A stretch of 64,000 bases of DNA from Dicaeum eximium. Its lineage: Eukaryota > Chordata > Aves > Passeriformes > Dicaeidae. The notes beneath the pieces were generated by a model, which was given only the letters and a program-made list of their open reading frames with translations, was not told where the DNA came from and did no database searches. The translations under genes were made by a program, and so were the position numbers. Below are positions 13,093 through 26,665 of the stretch, one piece after another. The stretch lies in the NCBI GenBank assembly GCA_013396995.1, contig VWZP01009943.1, forward strand, positions 496,001 through 560,000. Direction: 5' to 3'. Each line of letters starts with the position of its first letter. The stretch's first letter is position 1.

Positions 13093-15567
13093 AATTTGCA
13101 AATAAGCAAAACAAGGAAAGTATAATTCTTTGAACGATCATTTTTTCTCCTAAATACTTTAAAACATAAGGACAGCCATGCTGAACTTGATCAAAGATCT
13201 CATCTATCTTTGCATCGCATCTCTGATACCAGTTAGAAAAAGACCTGCCTTCAGAAGTGTTTAAGACAGGAAAAGCCTATATCATGCTTCCTTCTCCCTT
13301 GACCCCATATTTCCCCAGCCTCCAACTATTTTTTATCTCAATGAATTTTGTAGCCTGGTGTTGTTTTCCTAGAATTCCATTTAGTGTAAAATATAAACCA
13401 AGTAGTGTTTCATCACACTGATGTTTTGTCATACTTGACTTCATCCTCAATCTCAGGGGATGGAATACTTTCTCTGTCTTAAATCTAACAACCACTGAAA
13501 CAAAAAGTCATTTACTGATGGTGTTTCTGTATATTCTCAACAGCAATTTTCATGTAATGAGAGAGGATTTTAATTGCAAGAATTAACAGCTTTATTTAGC
13601 ATTAACTTGACATAAAATTAGCAGTTTCCATTTGAAAATAAAATCTGAAGCAGTTATATTTTTCAATAGTTGATCAAAATAAATGCAAAAATTAAGGAAT
13701 ACTCAGGATTTAATCACCTCCTTGGCACAGCTGACAGTAATTGTAACCATAACATAAATAATTTGTATACACAGGCATATAAAGAAAGCACTGATGAGAA
13801 CGACTATAAAAGTATTTTGGTTGCAGTTCATTTAAAGTCAAGTTCAGACTGAAGCATGTGATTGTAGTGAGGATCATTTTATATTTGGACATCAGAAGCA
13901 TATTCTGTGGTCCACTGCTCTGCAATAAACAGATGTTTGAATACACCCTATGCTATGGATAACATTAAATTTGCCTCCTGGGATTTACAGGACATTGGTT
14001 CTTAATGAGCATATTTAATACAGTGGCAAAATACAGAACGTGTGAGATAACACATAGAAAATAATGCAAAAGTCTATTTTTATCCATGAATCTTAAACCA
14101 TACTCAATATTTGCTGCAGACTAAAACTACACCAAGAAGCAAGTATTACACCACTAGCTATGTAAAAAGGAAAACAATATATGTTGGCTATTCTAAAATT
14201 GTTATTTTCTTCAGAGGAAAAGAAACAGTAAATTAGGCATGGAATTCACTTTATGGCCATAAAGTTACAATTAAATATAGGTAAGAGGATCGTAAATAAG
14301 AAAATTAAGTCTTTCAGCAGGAATAGATTAGAACAAGGTAAGACTGTTTTTTAAGAAAGTAAGTGGGTCTCTGATCTTGGAGTAATGTTCATAGCTCACC
14401 TGAGTCACTGGCAAGAGACAGCAGAGTCCTGCCTTGTTCAGGGCAAGATAAGTTCATTTAATCGTGGCAGACTGAAAACTTTTGAAAACATATACAAATA
14501 TATCAGCATGACTATAAAAAACAGATGAAGGGGAACTCACAGTAATTGAGGATGTAAATATTCTTTTTGTAGGCATATTAACTGAGTTTGTAGATAACAA
14601 AACCTTTTGTTAGCTAAAATGGCAGATCTGAAAGGTGTGTGCCTGTTCTTGTTAGTCCTCTTGCCAATGTAGATGTCTGTCTCCATACAAGCTATCTCCT
14701 GGCTCTCTCCTATGTATTCAGTGCAAAATTGTTTTAACTACTTCAATGGAACAAGGCAACTGAAAATCAGATATGGACCATTTCACCCACTCTGTCACCC
14801 AGGGCTGTCTGTATTTTAGAGCCACAAAGAATTTGCAGCTTGTTTACAGTCTAAAGAACACACATTAAAATGCTGTTAACTTATTTCCTGACTAAGGGTA
14901 AAGTACTGCTTCAAGCTGATGGTTAAATCTGCCCTTCTGAACTGCTTTTAGGCTCTAAGCCTCTAAGGCTTTTATGAGATTTTGGTTCAACCAAAATTGT
15001 CATATCGAATGGAATCTTTAACTTTCATCTGGGGAGAAATGTCAGTCATGGGTAGTTTCTGACTTGTTAACAGATCTCCAGAGTATTCAAAAAGCTGCTA
15101 ACACTTCAGGATATTAAGCAGAATGACAGAAGACAAAAATGTCTATAAAAAAATTAATTGGACATATTAGAATTGGAATATAACTTCTATGGAACTTCTA
15201 TAATGGAATGACTGGCTCCAACACTCATCTGTCCTGTTTCTTATTTCTGTATTTTCAGGTCAGCATATCCCATATCACTTCTCTTGAGAAAAGCTACTTC
15301 TCTTAATTCAAATGAATCTCCCCATACCCTTAATAAATATTGCATTCCTGAGCTATCCTTCAGTCATGTCTATAAATTAATCTCCCAAATTTGCAGCAGC
15401 TGATTTTCAGCTGATTTGCAGCAGCCTCTAACTAAGGACTTTGTTCTGCCTCCTGAGTTTCACCTAAGGCTCCTATTAGTTCTTTGCATTTGCTATTGAT
15501 TTATTTTTAAAACACCTCATATAGGTTTTTGATAAAGATACAATTAACAACTCTGCAGCAATAAGAA

Positions 15568-15641
15568 ACAAAACAAAACAAAACAACAAACAAAAACTCA
15601 CCTAAAAAAACACCAACCAGCCAACAACCAACCAACCAACC
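15568..15641. repeat. (CAAAA)n followed by (CCAA)n-like low-complexity tract
   Basis: Four CAAAA-type units give way to AACCAACC-type units through a short A-rich spacer. The plus strand is almost free of G and T here. Confidence 0.85.
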
Positions 15642-18506
15642 CAGAACAGAAAACTGTCATAACAGTAATTGTGACTACTGCTAAAAGGTTTTGTTCTTAG
15701 GTACGTTTAGAGAGTAATCCATAATTCTATACATTTTGATGCCTTTCTATAATTAAGCTATGATAAGTTTAGAGAGGACTAGAAATATAATGTATTCTGT
15801 AAATTCAGTTTCCAATTGCTACTGCAAACTCAGCTAATGTATATGGTCAAGCACACTAATGTGAAGAGATGTTCCTTGAAGGAGAGGGCTAAATTAACTG
15901 AATCCTGGCATAGAACCTAGAGATAATATGATACATATTTGAGAAACCTATTTTCAAATTTTCTGCATTAAAGTAAGGGGTCAAATAACAGGCCTTAAAG
16001 GGCAAGATGTCTACCTCGAAATAACAGAAATGGAAAACACACAAAGTATAGCACATCCTGCATTTATTTAAATAATGGAAAAAGACATTAGAAAATTAAT
16101 ACATTCTGAGACTTAGCATATATTACCTTGATATATCATTGAAAATTACTAAAAAAATGTTTAAAATCTCTGAAAAACTGATTTCTGGCAAAATAGACTA
16201 ATTTTTAGCTCTGTCCTACACTGAGACTACTTGGGGAATTTCCTTTGAGGAAGCTCTGACATTTGTTTGTAGTATTTTTAGTGAATTCTTCATTTATTTC
16301 AGCAAAAACTGACACAGCATGAAGCATCATTTCCTAGTAAACAACAATACAGAACTATCTATCCATAATTGACAGTAAAATTCAGTCATCCATATTGAAT
16401 TGTGATGACCATAAGTGCCATTAAAAACTCAGTAATTTGTGTAGCTTCTAACCATGTTTAATTGAAACATTAGAACAGTAAAACATATTCCCTTTGGATA
16501 CAACAACACAAAAAATCCTACTTATCTATTTAAGCCCATTTTCTCAAAACATGTTTTTAAAATATATTTTATCTATGAGAGTTAAAAAGTTTAGTACCAG
16601 AGGCTCACATGCACTAGAAAATTTAAATCAATTTGCATAATCAAGTCCTATCAAATGTCTACCACCAAAATGAATTATATCTTTTCTTTTAGCTTACCCT
16701 TGAGCTATTGTGAGGAGTAAAGTAAACACAGTAGTGCTAGATAAAATTGAGAGTTCTGACTACTCCACTGAATTAGGAATGACCATAAATACAGCTTACA
16801 AAGTCACATTTCTGCATATCAATGGTTTTGTTAAAATTTATTTAGTGTAAATATGCATCCTAAATGTACAAACACTTTTATTTTTCATGTGAAGAGTGTG
16901 TTGTAGCCAGCATTTAAGTAGCTGTACCATGCCTAGCCCTAGTCCCTTCTCACAGTGTGATTAGTTACCAGGCATTCCAGGAAAAAAGTGTGAGAAATCT
17001 CAGACGAATCCCATTTGATTATTACTGTAGATGCTTTCATCACTTTGTCCTATTTTGAACCTTAATAAATTCTTAGTTATATTTCATTACTGATTGTTTG
17101 AATAATTTGATATATATCTCCCGAAAATATGTATCCTGATAAAGTTACATAGCTCACCCTAGGTTTTGGTAATAAATAGAAGAAATGAAAGCTTAAGTTA
17201 GTATTGTTATGCTCATCATCAACAGTTTCATGCAGGGTACTCTAACCAAACATTTCAAACATTTTTTGAGAAAGATGAAACTCATTAAATTTTTAAACTT
17301 TATTCTTCAACTCCTATTTTTCCAGATATCTTTAAGCAAGATAATCACTTTACCTTTTACTTTCCTGTAACGTTGACACAGACAGCAGATATATTCCTAA
17401 TGAAAATGAGTACTACCTGCTACAGTAAAAAGTATATAAAATGTGATCTCTTTCCCAAGGAACCACCACGGGCACTACGAAATTATGCTTATTGCTAGTG
17501 GCTATGAGACAGAGTGAACCAAGAAGAAGAAAGCTAAGTGTATCACTTCTTCAGTTCACGAATGTAACTTAAAAAAAAAAGAATTTTACCTTCATGAAAG
17601 ACAAAAAAAAAAAATTGCCAAAAAAAAATAAAAGCAGGTTTTCTGACAAGGGAAGTTTCAAAAACTGAATGCAACATGGTACAAAAGTAGAAATCAAATT
17701 CAGTAAGTCTAAAGTAAAAAGTACAGTGAGAGCAGAAACCTTGACATTACATTGCAAGAAATACATTGCAAAAGATCAATTTTTTTTTATAAATTGATGA
17801 TAAAACAGCAAAATAAATACATCAGCTGGAAAAAATCTATAAGATAGTAAGGTTCAAAATATCAGAGACAGAGTTTCCAACCTTCCTGAAATGAATACTT
17901 TACTGAAAACATTAACAGTTCTATACGAATTTTGTTAGTGCACTTTTCGTTTCTCTATTAATAGTAGGGGAAAATGAATTTTTACAGCTTATCATTAGTT
18001 ATTTAATACCCTGTAAATCATAAAACTCAAAGAGGAGAGGGTTTCTAATTGGGAAATATAGTAAGCTGATGTTTTTAAAAGAAAAAAACTCAAAAACCTT
18101 ACTGGCAACATAAATTGAGGTGGAAATTTTTAGCTACTGAGTCACGTGAACCATGTCTAAACTGCAGGATGTATTCTCTAGAAGAAAGATTAAATACTAA
18201 TCCAAGAGAGAACGAGCAACTTTTTCTGGGAGATACTCCATTGAATTCCTTAATATGAATATTAATTAATATTAAAAAATCTCAAGCAAGAAATCTAGTA
18301 TCAACTATACCAAAACATTTTGTCAGTAGACTTATATGTACCAATGTCTAGCCGAGCTATGGAATAAAATTCAAACCTAAAAGAATATATCAAGCTGAAG
18401 ATTTCACTGCAAAATTAAAATAATTTCCTATGTGTTGCAAAAGCCTAAACAGAAATGTGTATGTGAAGGAAATTCCAGATTCTCTGCAAGCACCAATCCT
18501 CCTTCA

Positions 18507-18533
18507 AACACATACATACACACACACACACAC
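18507..18533. repeat. (CA)n microsatellite with CATA interruptions
   Basis: Two CATA units are followed by about eight uninterrupted CA units. Confidence 0.9.
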
Positions 18534-21284
18534 TTGTGTACCTGAATGCTAAGTTCCAAAATCCATTGACTTGCACTGTGATTTCAAGAACAGACTAACC
18601 TAACATCACCCAGCACAGCATCAAATGAAGACAGTATTCTCCTCATTCTGCAACCCTTTGCCTTTACCTTTTTATCTTGAACATCCCATTCCAACTGTGA
18701 TAGAGCTTTTTTAGAGCTCCCCAAAACCTGAATTGATCCGGTTTACAACGTTCTCAGAAAACAAACACTAAATATACAGAACAAAACATTCCAAATGGCT
18801 GCCAGTTAACCAGTTCAGTATAATTTATTGGGTGGGTTTCATGTGCAGTGAGCCAAGGAGGATGGATGCTTCTTGCAACTGCAATGTTGAATGTTTGGGA
18901 AACTGCAGCATTATGAGTAAGGAGCCACAGAGCTGACTCTTCTGGAGAGTACCGTTCTAATGCACAGGAATGGCACAGCAGTGTGTCATGTGCTAGCAGT
19001 TCCTGCTTCACTCACCACTTTCTACATAAATATATAAATTTCTTGAAACTGAAAAAAAAATATTCAGAATAAAAATTATTTGAAGGGAAGTGGATGAATT
19101 TTGGGGGATTTTAACTGGATTTTAACTTTTACCTTTATTTTTTTTGGAAAAAAGGTAACAAACATTATACCCATATTTGTATATGAAAATACTAGGAACA
19201 GTGCAAAGTAAAGAAGCTTAGGACACAAAGATACACAAAATATTAGAAACGTATATTTTACACATATTTTCTCCATTACTTAACAGCCCTTACATTTGAT
19301 ATCATTCCCATTCCTTTGTGCTTCACATTCTGAAGTAATATTCCTTCTGTTGCTCTTGAGCTCTATCGATATAAATGAAAATTGTTTGATTAAATAACCA
19401 CAGATGTTCTCTCTTCAACTTCTTGTCTGGTCATTTTGGATTACAGCTGCGTAAACGGAAGTGTTATAGAAAACTCAAACAATCCCTCTTGAAACAAAGC
19501 TGTCAGAATACATTTAAGTTAGGTACTTTTGCAGTACTCTAATACAAGTAGAAGGTTCAACATCCTCTCTCAAAGACGAATTCAATTACATATTACATGA
19601 CTTTTCAACAAAAGAATAATGATGTTTGGCACAGGAATTTTTTGAGAGAGGGACTAGGACACTTTCAGAAAGCCATTTTCAGCTGTTAACATGTAAGTAT
19701 CCATTTGCTTTCTAGCCTCTACTGATGGTTTCAACTAGACCTCTGCTGTACATCGCAGGACTTTAAACAACTAACATCCTAGATACCCCCAAGGGGGCAC
19801 TTAAACGTAACCATCAATCTCTCTACAGAATTCTAACCTTTAATTACAAAACAAAACCAGGTTTTGCCTAAACTACAAATGATTGCCAGCAGAGAATAGA
19901 CTTTTTCATAAAGTAAAAATTTGCAGCTACCTTTTCTAATATATTGCAGCACCAGTAGTAACTGAGATAAAATTCTTAAAAGAAAGATACTTGATGGTTT
20001 CTTTGAAGTTAGTCTAGGAATTTTCTATGATGTAAAAGATGGACTACTACCAGCAAAGTCTGGTTTTTCTAACTTTAATTAGTTCTCTTGACTCTCATTG
20101 TCACTGTCATAGTATAACAGCCACTTCAGTGAATTCATTTGAATGATTAAATCAACTCACCATGGAAATTAGAGAAGCCTAGAGACCAGTTCCAGAAGCA
20201 GCATGCATAACAACACACATAACAATTTTATTCTAGCAGCAGATACATTAAACAATATTGCCAGAACAAGTATTCAGAATATAAAGAAACAAACCCATGC
20301 AATTATAGAAGCTGACATTTGTCTCATAGCAAAGCAGATGACTATGTTGAGGAAGGCTTTATATGAAGGTAGGCCACTTCTACTTATTTGTTGTACTCTA
20401 CTTTGCCTAGGTAGGCTTTTTTATAACTACTCTTCCAAAAAACTACCTGCATTTCTTCCCTACATTCCTGTACCATTAATTCAAATATCACCTTAAACTT
20501 GTGTCACATTAAAATGATGTTGCCAGTGTAAAAGTATGAAATTACTGTAATGTATCTTGTAATATCTTTGTCATATATTCAGCTCAGAAAGCTCCTGCAT
20601 CATTTCACTAAAGCCCATGTTTGCTTTCTCTTTATGAAATTATGTTCTAAAAATATCTTCCAAGATATCTTGCTCTATTAATACATTTACTACTTAAAAG
20701 AAAATAAGCAAACTGTTTTGCTAACTCCTAGCCTTATTTTTGCTAACTCTGTCTTATTTCAGACTTATTTCCTCTCAGATTGAGGAATCTATTTTTAGGC
20801 TTTTTACCCAAAAATAAAGTTTAATGCTGACAATATTCAAAGTGCTGGGTAAGCTCCCAAGAAAGCCGCACAAAGTTTTTCTTAAAGTTAATAGAAGACA
20901 ATAAAAAGTTTAAACAGCTGATAATTGGGGTCAAAATTAATGCAGGTATCAATATTTATAGCATTCTGATACAGACGAGCCAACAGCCAAACTATTTAAC
21001 TAATAAGGAAGTTAAAAAAATTATCTTTTAAAGTGTTCATATAAATTTTCAGGTGCTAATCTGCATATATCCCAGCACTAGTGGCTCCCACACTCGTTCT
21101 TCTCAGCCTTTCATGATTCTCAGTAATAGGAACAACAATATAGCGCATGAAGGCCTGGACAATAAAAGGAAGGTAGGTGAGCTCTGAAGAATATCTTGAA
21201 TACCATCAACAGCTGGAAAGGTCATTCAGTATACTGATTTTAATTTCACAGAAATATAATTTTCTAGGAAACAAAGGTCATAGC

Positions 21285-21638
21285 AATATCACTGAATCAG
21301 CTAGGTTGGAAAAGACCTTTGAGATCACCAAGTCCAAGCTATGACCCAGCACCACGATGTCAACCAGACTGTGGCACTGAGTGCTATGTCCAGTCTTTTG
21401 TTAAACACCTTCAAGAATGGTGACTACACCAACTCCCTGGGCAGCCCATTGCAATGCCCAATCACCCTTTCTGGGAAGAACTTCTTCCTGATGTCCAACC
21501 TAAACCTCCCCTGGTACAGCTTAAGACTATGTCCTCTTGTTCTATCACTGGTTGCCTGTGAGAAGAGACCAATCCCCACCTGGCTAAAGCATCCTTTCAG
21601 GCAGTTGTAGAGAGGAACCTTCTCTTTTCCAAGATAAA
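21285..21638 (-). mobile_element. CR1 LINE, 3' part (first half, split by an LTR insertion)
   Basis: The plus strand opens with 'gaatcagctaggttggaaaa' and 'gacctttgagatcaccaagt', the reverse complement of the CR1 3' end. It continues through the familiar 'tgggcagcccattgcaatgc' and 'gaagaacttcttcctgatgt' blocks. On the minus strand the C-terminal end of the CR1 reverse-transcriptase frame is still readable (RGHSLKLYQGRFRLDIRKKF, then RELV), with stops outside it. The sequence breaks off at about 21638 in the 'ccttctcttttccaagataa' block and resumes at about 22319, so a single CR1 copy was interrupted after it inserted. Confidence 0.93.
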
Positions 21639-21640
21639 TC

Positions 21641-22315
21641 TGTTGGAATCCAGGAATCCAAATCTCTTGGAATCCAGGGCACATGAGAATGTTTCTCTGC
21701 CTGTTTTAGGAAGCCCTGATCCTCAGCAGAACACTGCTTTTAACCTTCGTCCCTGGAAAATGTTACCAAGGCTTTGGGATGAGTTGGAGTCCACAGATGT
21801 GAACTAGATAGTCGTATGTAGTAGTAGTAGTTTATCACAGGGTGAGGAATTTAGGGTTTTAGAATTTTAACACGAGAGTGAATAGGAGGCAAGATGGAGG
21901 ATTTTGGTTGTCTCATCTCCTTCTTGTTCTTCTTCGACTCCATTTTCTTAGTATTGGTGGCAAAAAGTTATTGGTTAGAGAAAGCAGTGGTATGGGTGTT
22001 ATGAGAATAGATTAATAGAAGTTATTGGTAGAAAAGTAGAAACAAAGCGCATGTTAGAAGGTAATTGGACTAAACAGCTTTAAAAGGACTCGGTTTTGGG
22101 TGTTCGGGGTCCATTTTGTGCCTTCTTGTACACTTAGTCTGGTGTGTAGATGGCGTACTGAACTCAAGATAGGAGAAAAATAAACAGCCTGAAGTCCGAG
22201 AAACCAAGAGTCCTGCTCGATTTTCATCCTTGGCTCAGAACTCACAGGGGAATCCCCCTCCAAAGGGCCAAGGAGGTGGGTTCTCACTCTTGATGGGTCC
22301 ACCAAAAACCCGGCA
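21641..22315 (+). mobile_element. Solo LTR of an endogenous retrovirus, inserted into a CR1
   Basis: A roughly 675-base block starts TGTTGG and appears to end at CGGCA. It separates two halves of one CR1 copy. Inside are a TATA-like 'ctttaaaagga' near 22080 and a polyadenylation signal AATAAA near 22179, in the plus orientation and in the right order for U3-R-U5. No gag, pol or env sequence is attached, so this is a solo LTR left by recombination between two LTRs. The overall sequence resembles LTRs common in songbird genomes, but I cannot name the family. No clean target-site duplication is visible, and the edges may be off by several bases. Confidence 0.8.
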
Positions 22316-22318
22316 CAC

Positions 22319-22690
22319 CCCCAGCTCCCTCAGTCGTTCCTCACAGGGTTTGTGTTCCAAGCCCTTCACCAGCCTCGTTGTCTCCTCTGGATACACTCCA
22401 GCATCTCAATGTCCTTCCTAAACTGAGGGCCCAGAACTGGACACAGCACTCAAGGTGCCAAGTACAAGAAAAGAATGACCTCCCTGCTCCTGCTGGCCAC
22501 ACTATTCCTGATACAGGCCAGGATGGCATTGGCCTTCTTGGCCACCAGGACACACTGCTGGCTTATGTTCAGTCTGCTGTCTATCAGTACCACTAGGTCC
22601 CTTTCTGCCTGGCTGCTGTCCAGTCACTCTCCCCAGCCTGTAGTGCTGCAGGGGGTTGTTGTGGCCAAAATGTAGGATTCAGCACTTTGA
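22319..22690 (-). mobile_element. CR1 LINE, second half of the split copy
   Basis: The sequence resumes with 'ccagctccctcagtcgttcc' and runs through 'tctcctctggatacactcca', 'agaactggacacagcactca', 'caggatggcattggccttct' and 'agtgctgcagggggttgttg', all in CR1 order on the minus strand. These encode the last part of the CR1 ORF2 protein, now broken by stops and frameshifts. It joins the piece at 21285-21638 with almost no gap in the CR1 consensus. It is 5'-truncated, as most CR1 copies are. Confidence 0.93.
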
Positions 22691-23129
22691 GAAATAATAG
22701 TCAGCACCCTCCCTAACACTAGAACAGTGAGAGTTGGAGATTGCTTCATCATTGTCCAGCTTTCAATCTGCAAATGACAGCAGAAACATAATGGGCTTTC
22801 TGCTCAATTTTTGGACTAAGCTTATAGTTCCCACCAATCCCTTTTCCTAATAAAATAACTAACTCTGCAGCCCTCAGAGGAAGAGACAACTGAAAATGTT
22901 TCCCTTAGCAGATTCCCGTGAAAGGGGTCCCCAAAAGTGGGATGAACCTTCCAATGAAGGTTCAGAGACTAAAAAGTCTGAGCAAGACCAAGACCTCATC
23001 CTTAAGCCTCTCTTAAATGAGGCATAAGATACAGATATTTATACACTCTTGCAAAAATGGGAGGAGAAAACTCACAAAGACAAGCATCACCTTTGAAAAT
23101 ATCAAAATGTTTGGAAGCTGCAGTCTGAT

Positions 23130-23360
23130 AATCATAGAATAATCCTGAGTTGCAAGGGACCCACAAGGATCATCAAAGTTCAACTGATGGCCCTGTACAG
23201 GACAGCCACAACAATCACACCATGTACCTGAGGGTATTGTCCAAACGCTTCTTGAACTCTGTCAGGCTGGTGCTGTCACCACTTCCCTGAGGAGCCTGTT
23301 CCAGTGCCCAACAACCCTCTGGGCTTCCTGATATCGAAACTAAACCTCCCCTGACACTAT
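23130..23360 (-). mobile_element. CR1 LINE 3' fragment (CR1-X-like)
   Basis: The plus strand starts 'aatcatagaataatcctgag' and shares 'gggacccacaaggat' with the SINE tail at 42.1 kb. It continues with 'ctgtacaggacagccacaac', 'tgtccaaacgcttcttgaac' and 'gcctgttccagtgcccaaca', all reverse-complement CR1. It ends at 'aacctcccctgacacta'. Diverged but not heavily rearranged, with no coding capacity. Confidence 0.92.
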
Positions 23361-24220
23361 ATGAATAAATGAGCTAGAGAAATACAGATCTTAGACAACA
23401 AAGCACATGAAATTGAGAGGTGAGTGAAAAGGTTTTATAAATTTAAACTCAAGAAACAATATTACACACCATGAAAACAAAAACATAGCTGTAAACAACT
23501 TTCAAGTTTTAAGACTCTAAATAGAGTCAAAGACTGAAAATGGATGTCACCTGCAAAGTATTCTATTCTTTAAGCTGTTTTTTTTTTAAACTGTCTGAAA
23601 AAATGAAGCAGGAAACGGTCAAAACATGCAGGATGTCTGACCTAAAATATACACAGTGGGACCAACATAGGAAAATAGTAGTGAAACACAAAACAAGACA
23701 GTATGTTTAGTAAAACATAGTTAAAGGTATGACAGATCTCATCTGCTCAAATTTCAAACCCACACTAGATGTGTTACTGAAAAATTTTCTAAGCGTGGGA
23801 CACTGCAGAAAAAAATTACTATTCTGTGAAATAATCTGAGGTGTCCTATACCTGATGAGTAAAAGGTAAGCTAAGAATTTCCAGGGAATAAATTTTTATT
23901 AGCATATTTTCACATTGCTCACTCAAATAAGGTTTTTGAAAACTATATGTGTATAACAAATCTAGAGACTCATGTATACTTTCCTCCCACCTGTACAATA
24001 TTCCTTTGTATAAAGCCAAGGCATAGCCTTATGAACTAATTACCAAGTCTTCTCTACATGCACTTTAGAAATCATTACAGTAAGCAATGAAAACCTTAAT
24101 AGAAACTCTGCATTTGGCTTACTCACAATTTATCACTAAGAAACAATATGTGTAATGGGAAGGGTTTAGTCATTGCCTTTTACCATCAAAACCGGTTCTA
24201 TTCTTATACAGCCCCATTAC

Positions 24221-24252
24221 TCTTTTTTCCCCTCTTTTTCCCCCTCTTTTTA
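24221..24252. repeat. Pure pyrimidine tract, (CCCCTCTTTTT)n-like
   Basis: Alternating T and C blocks on the plus strand with no purine for about 30 bases. On the minus strand it is a purine tract. Confidence 0.85.
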
Positions 24253-24747
24253 CTATGCTTTCGCACCTTCCATTTTTATTGTCCATCTGCTTCTCCTTTC
24301 CCTTGCATAACCTCCCATCTTACTCATTTGCAGTAACACAAGGCAGAAATGTATCTTCTTATAGACCTCTACAAAGATATTAAGCCATTCCAGCAGGCAA
24401 AAGAAATCAATACTGCAGTAGAAGTAGAATGCTTAAAATACAAATATGAATGAATACAGAAATATTGACAGAAACTAAGAGTCAGCACAACAGTGAACCT
24501 CTGAAGCCTTGTTTCATTTTTCCTATTTTTATTATTATATGATTTGGATTTATTTGGTTTATAAAGCCTACAGATACCAACGAATTGACTACTAATGCTG
24601 CAAAATTATTACTGGATCAACTTTCACAGAAATGCATGTATTCTATAATTTCTTGATCTTCTCAGCTGTTACATAGGGAAGTAAAATATCAATATCTGGA
24701 AAAGGAAAATGGGGGGATGGGGAAAAGGGGACAATATAAAGAAAATA

Positions 24748-24890
24748 TCCCTGGCAGTGTTCAAGGTCATGTTGAATGGGGTGTTGAGCAACCTGGTCTA
24801 GTGGAAGCTGGCCCTGCCTATTGCAGTGGGTTAGAACAAGGTAATCTCTCAAGTTCCCTCCAGTCTGAAACTTCCTATTTTAGGATGATA
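24748..24890 (+). mobile_element. CR1 LINE 3'-end fragment
   Basis: The blocks 'tccctggcagtgttcaaggt', 'gttgagcaacctggtctagt' and 'gtaatctctcaagttccctc' are the CR1 3' untranslated end in sense orientation. The terminal ATTCTATG octamers have decayed to 'cttcctattttaggatgata'. Confidence 0.88.
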
Positions 24891-26540
24891 ATACAAGCTT
24901 GAAATAAAGCAAGAAAAAAATAATCTCACTCTGCTCCTTTTCCTCACTTATCTCTCCTATATATGTTCCACAGATTGAAAAGACCTGACCCTTTGCATGA
25001 AACTCAAACCAGTCAACAAAACCAGCTGAAGATTATTCTTCTGAAACGGAAATTTTTAACTTGTTAAACCAACTTGTTAACCCAATCACCTTGTACTAAG
25101 CAGACTAAATACTTAATCATTAAAATGTAACACAAAACCAGATTATCTGTACACTATTACAGTTGTTTCTAAACCGGTATAGCTCAAATCTGTGCAAATA
25201 TAATGCACAATAAAATTGATCACAACAGCCTAAAAGGTCATGTTGTAGTAATACTGCCAGATGAGGTCATCTGATCTCTTTAAAATTTTCATCCCGTCTC
25301 TTTAAAATTAAATGAGGGCTTAAAGCATTTCTGATTCTATTCCCTCACTAATAATCCCTCATTAGATTTAATTACTTATATTCTACATAGTTACATTATT
25401 CCTACAAACAGTCAAGCCTACTTGAAGGTATTGTTCTAAAAATGACTAGAAGCTATGATCCAGGAGAGATGCTTGTTTTTTCTTTATTACACACCAGCAA
25501 TTCAAATGTTCCTTCCTTGTGTACCTTATTATAAAATAAATCAACAAGTCCCTTCAAAATAATGTCATTCCTACATTTTCATTATTTTTTCTGAAATGCC
25601 TAATCTATTTTATGTATAACTGTCTATGTGGAATTTGCATACAACTGCCTACATACAGCTCACTCCTATTTTCTAACTAATAACAGAATTCATTATTTTG
25701 TTTTAAAACATTTATTCATGGTGCAATTATTATCCATCAGAATGACTAGCAGTTATTCACTGCGAGTTTGTCTGCTTGTATGGTACTCTACACGTCAAAT
25801 TCATCATGCTTAACTTCGCCAATCTGAAACATAGGTTTGTCTAGTCTAATCACCCAGATCCTCTATCCAATTCATCCGAACAGACAAGCATGAAAAGAAG
25901 ACTATTCATTCCATCTATATCAGATGTCCTTTAAAATGGGATATACTGCTCTCTTGGGGAGCCTGCTTGCCCAGTTAATTATATAGGAAGTCTAAGGGAC
26001 TATGCTCTATTAAAAATCTCATTTTTAGACAGATATATTTAAATAAGACAGGTTAACTTAGGGGAACTATTATCATTAACAAGAGCAAGATTTAAGGCTC
26101 TATTGTCAGAAATCAGTTTTGATCTTTAACAATAATGCACTTCTTTTGTATGGCAGAGCAAGGCAAGGAGTTAAAATCAGGTCTGAATAACAGTGAGATG
26201 ATACAGTTGAGTCTTTTTGCACTGAGGTGTAATCAATAATATTTGATTTGTTCCTGGCAGAACTTTATTTACTCTTTACATCAAAAATTCTATGTTTCTT
26301 CCTCATCTTCTTTATATCTTTGACACTTAAACTCAGGGTTTCTGCCTTGCTTCATAAGGCTTTTTAAAAAAAACAAACGTGATTTTTTCTTTTGCTCCTC
26401 CAGAATCTCTTCAGTCTAGCAATGTTACATAGTATGAGTTTCCCACATCCTCACTAAAACCTGTGCAAGGATGATAAAAAAGTAAATCAATTTTCCATTT
26501 GTAATGATAGGAGGCACCTTGGTTTCTTCTACATTTTATA

Positions 26541-26665
26541 TTCATAGAATCAGAATATTTGGAAGGGACATCTGGAGGGCACCTGATCCAACAACCCTAC
26601 TCAAGCAGGGCAACCTACACCCAGTTGTGCTGGACTGTCCTGTCCACATGGCTTTGTGGAATTCA
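26541..26665 (-). mobile_element. CR1 LINE 3'-end fragment
   Basis: It starts with 'catagaatcagaatatttgg' and 'aagggacatctggagggcac', then 'caagcagggcaacctacacc' and 'ctggactgtcctgtcc'. This is the reverse complement of a CR1 3' end of the 'agcaggttgcc..gtgtccag' type. Only about 125 bases remain. Confidence 0.85.

Larger units (their letters stand above)
8266..21284. other. Long intronic stretch with only simple repeats
   Basis: About 13 kb in which I see no exon, LINE or LTR that I can support. It contains the microsatellites at 9583 and 18507, the T run at 13074, the A/C-rich tract at 15568 and the small tandem duplication at 11485, listed separately. Frames of 103 codons (10517-10828) and 111 codons (12197-12532) do not resemble known proteins and are close to chance length. 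Confidence 0.55.
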
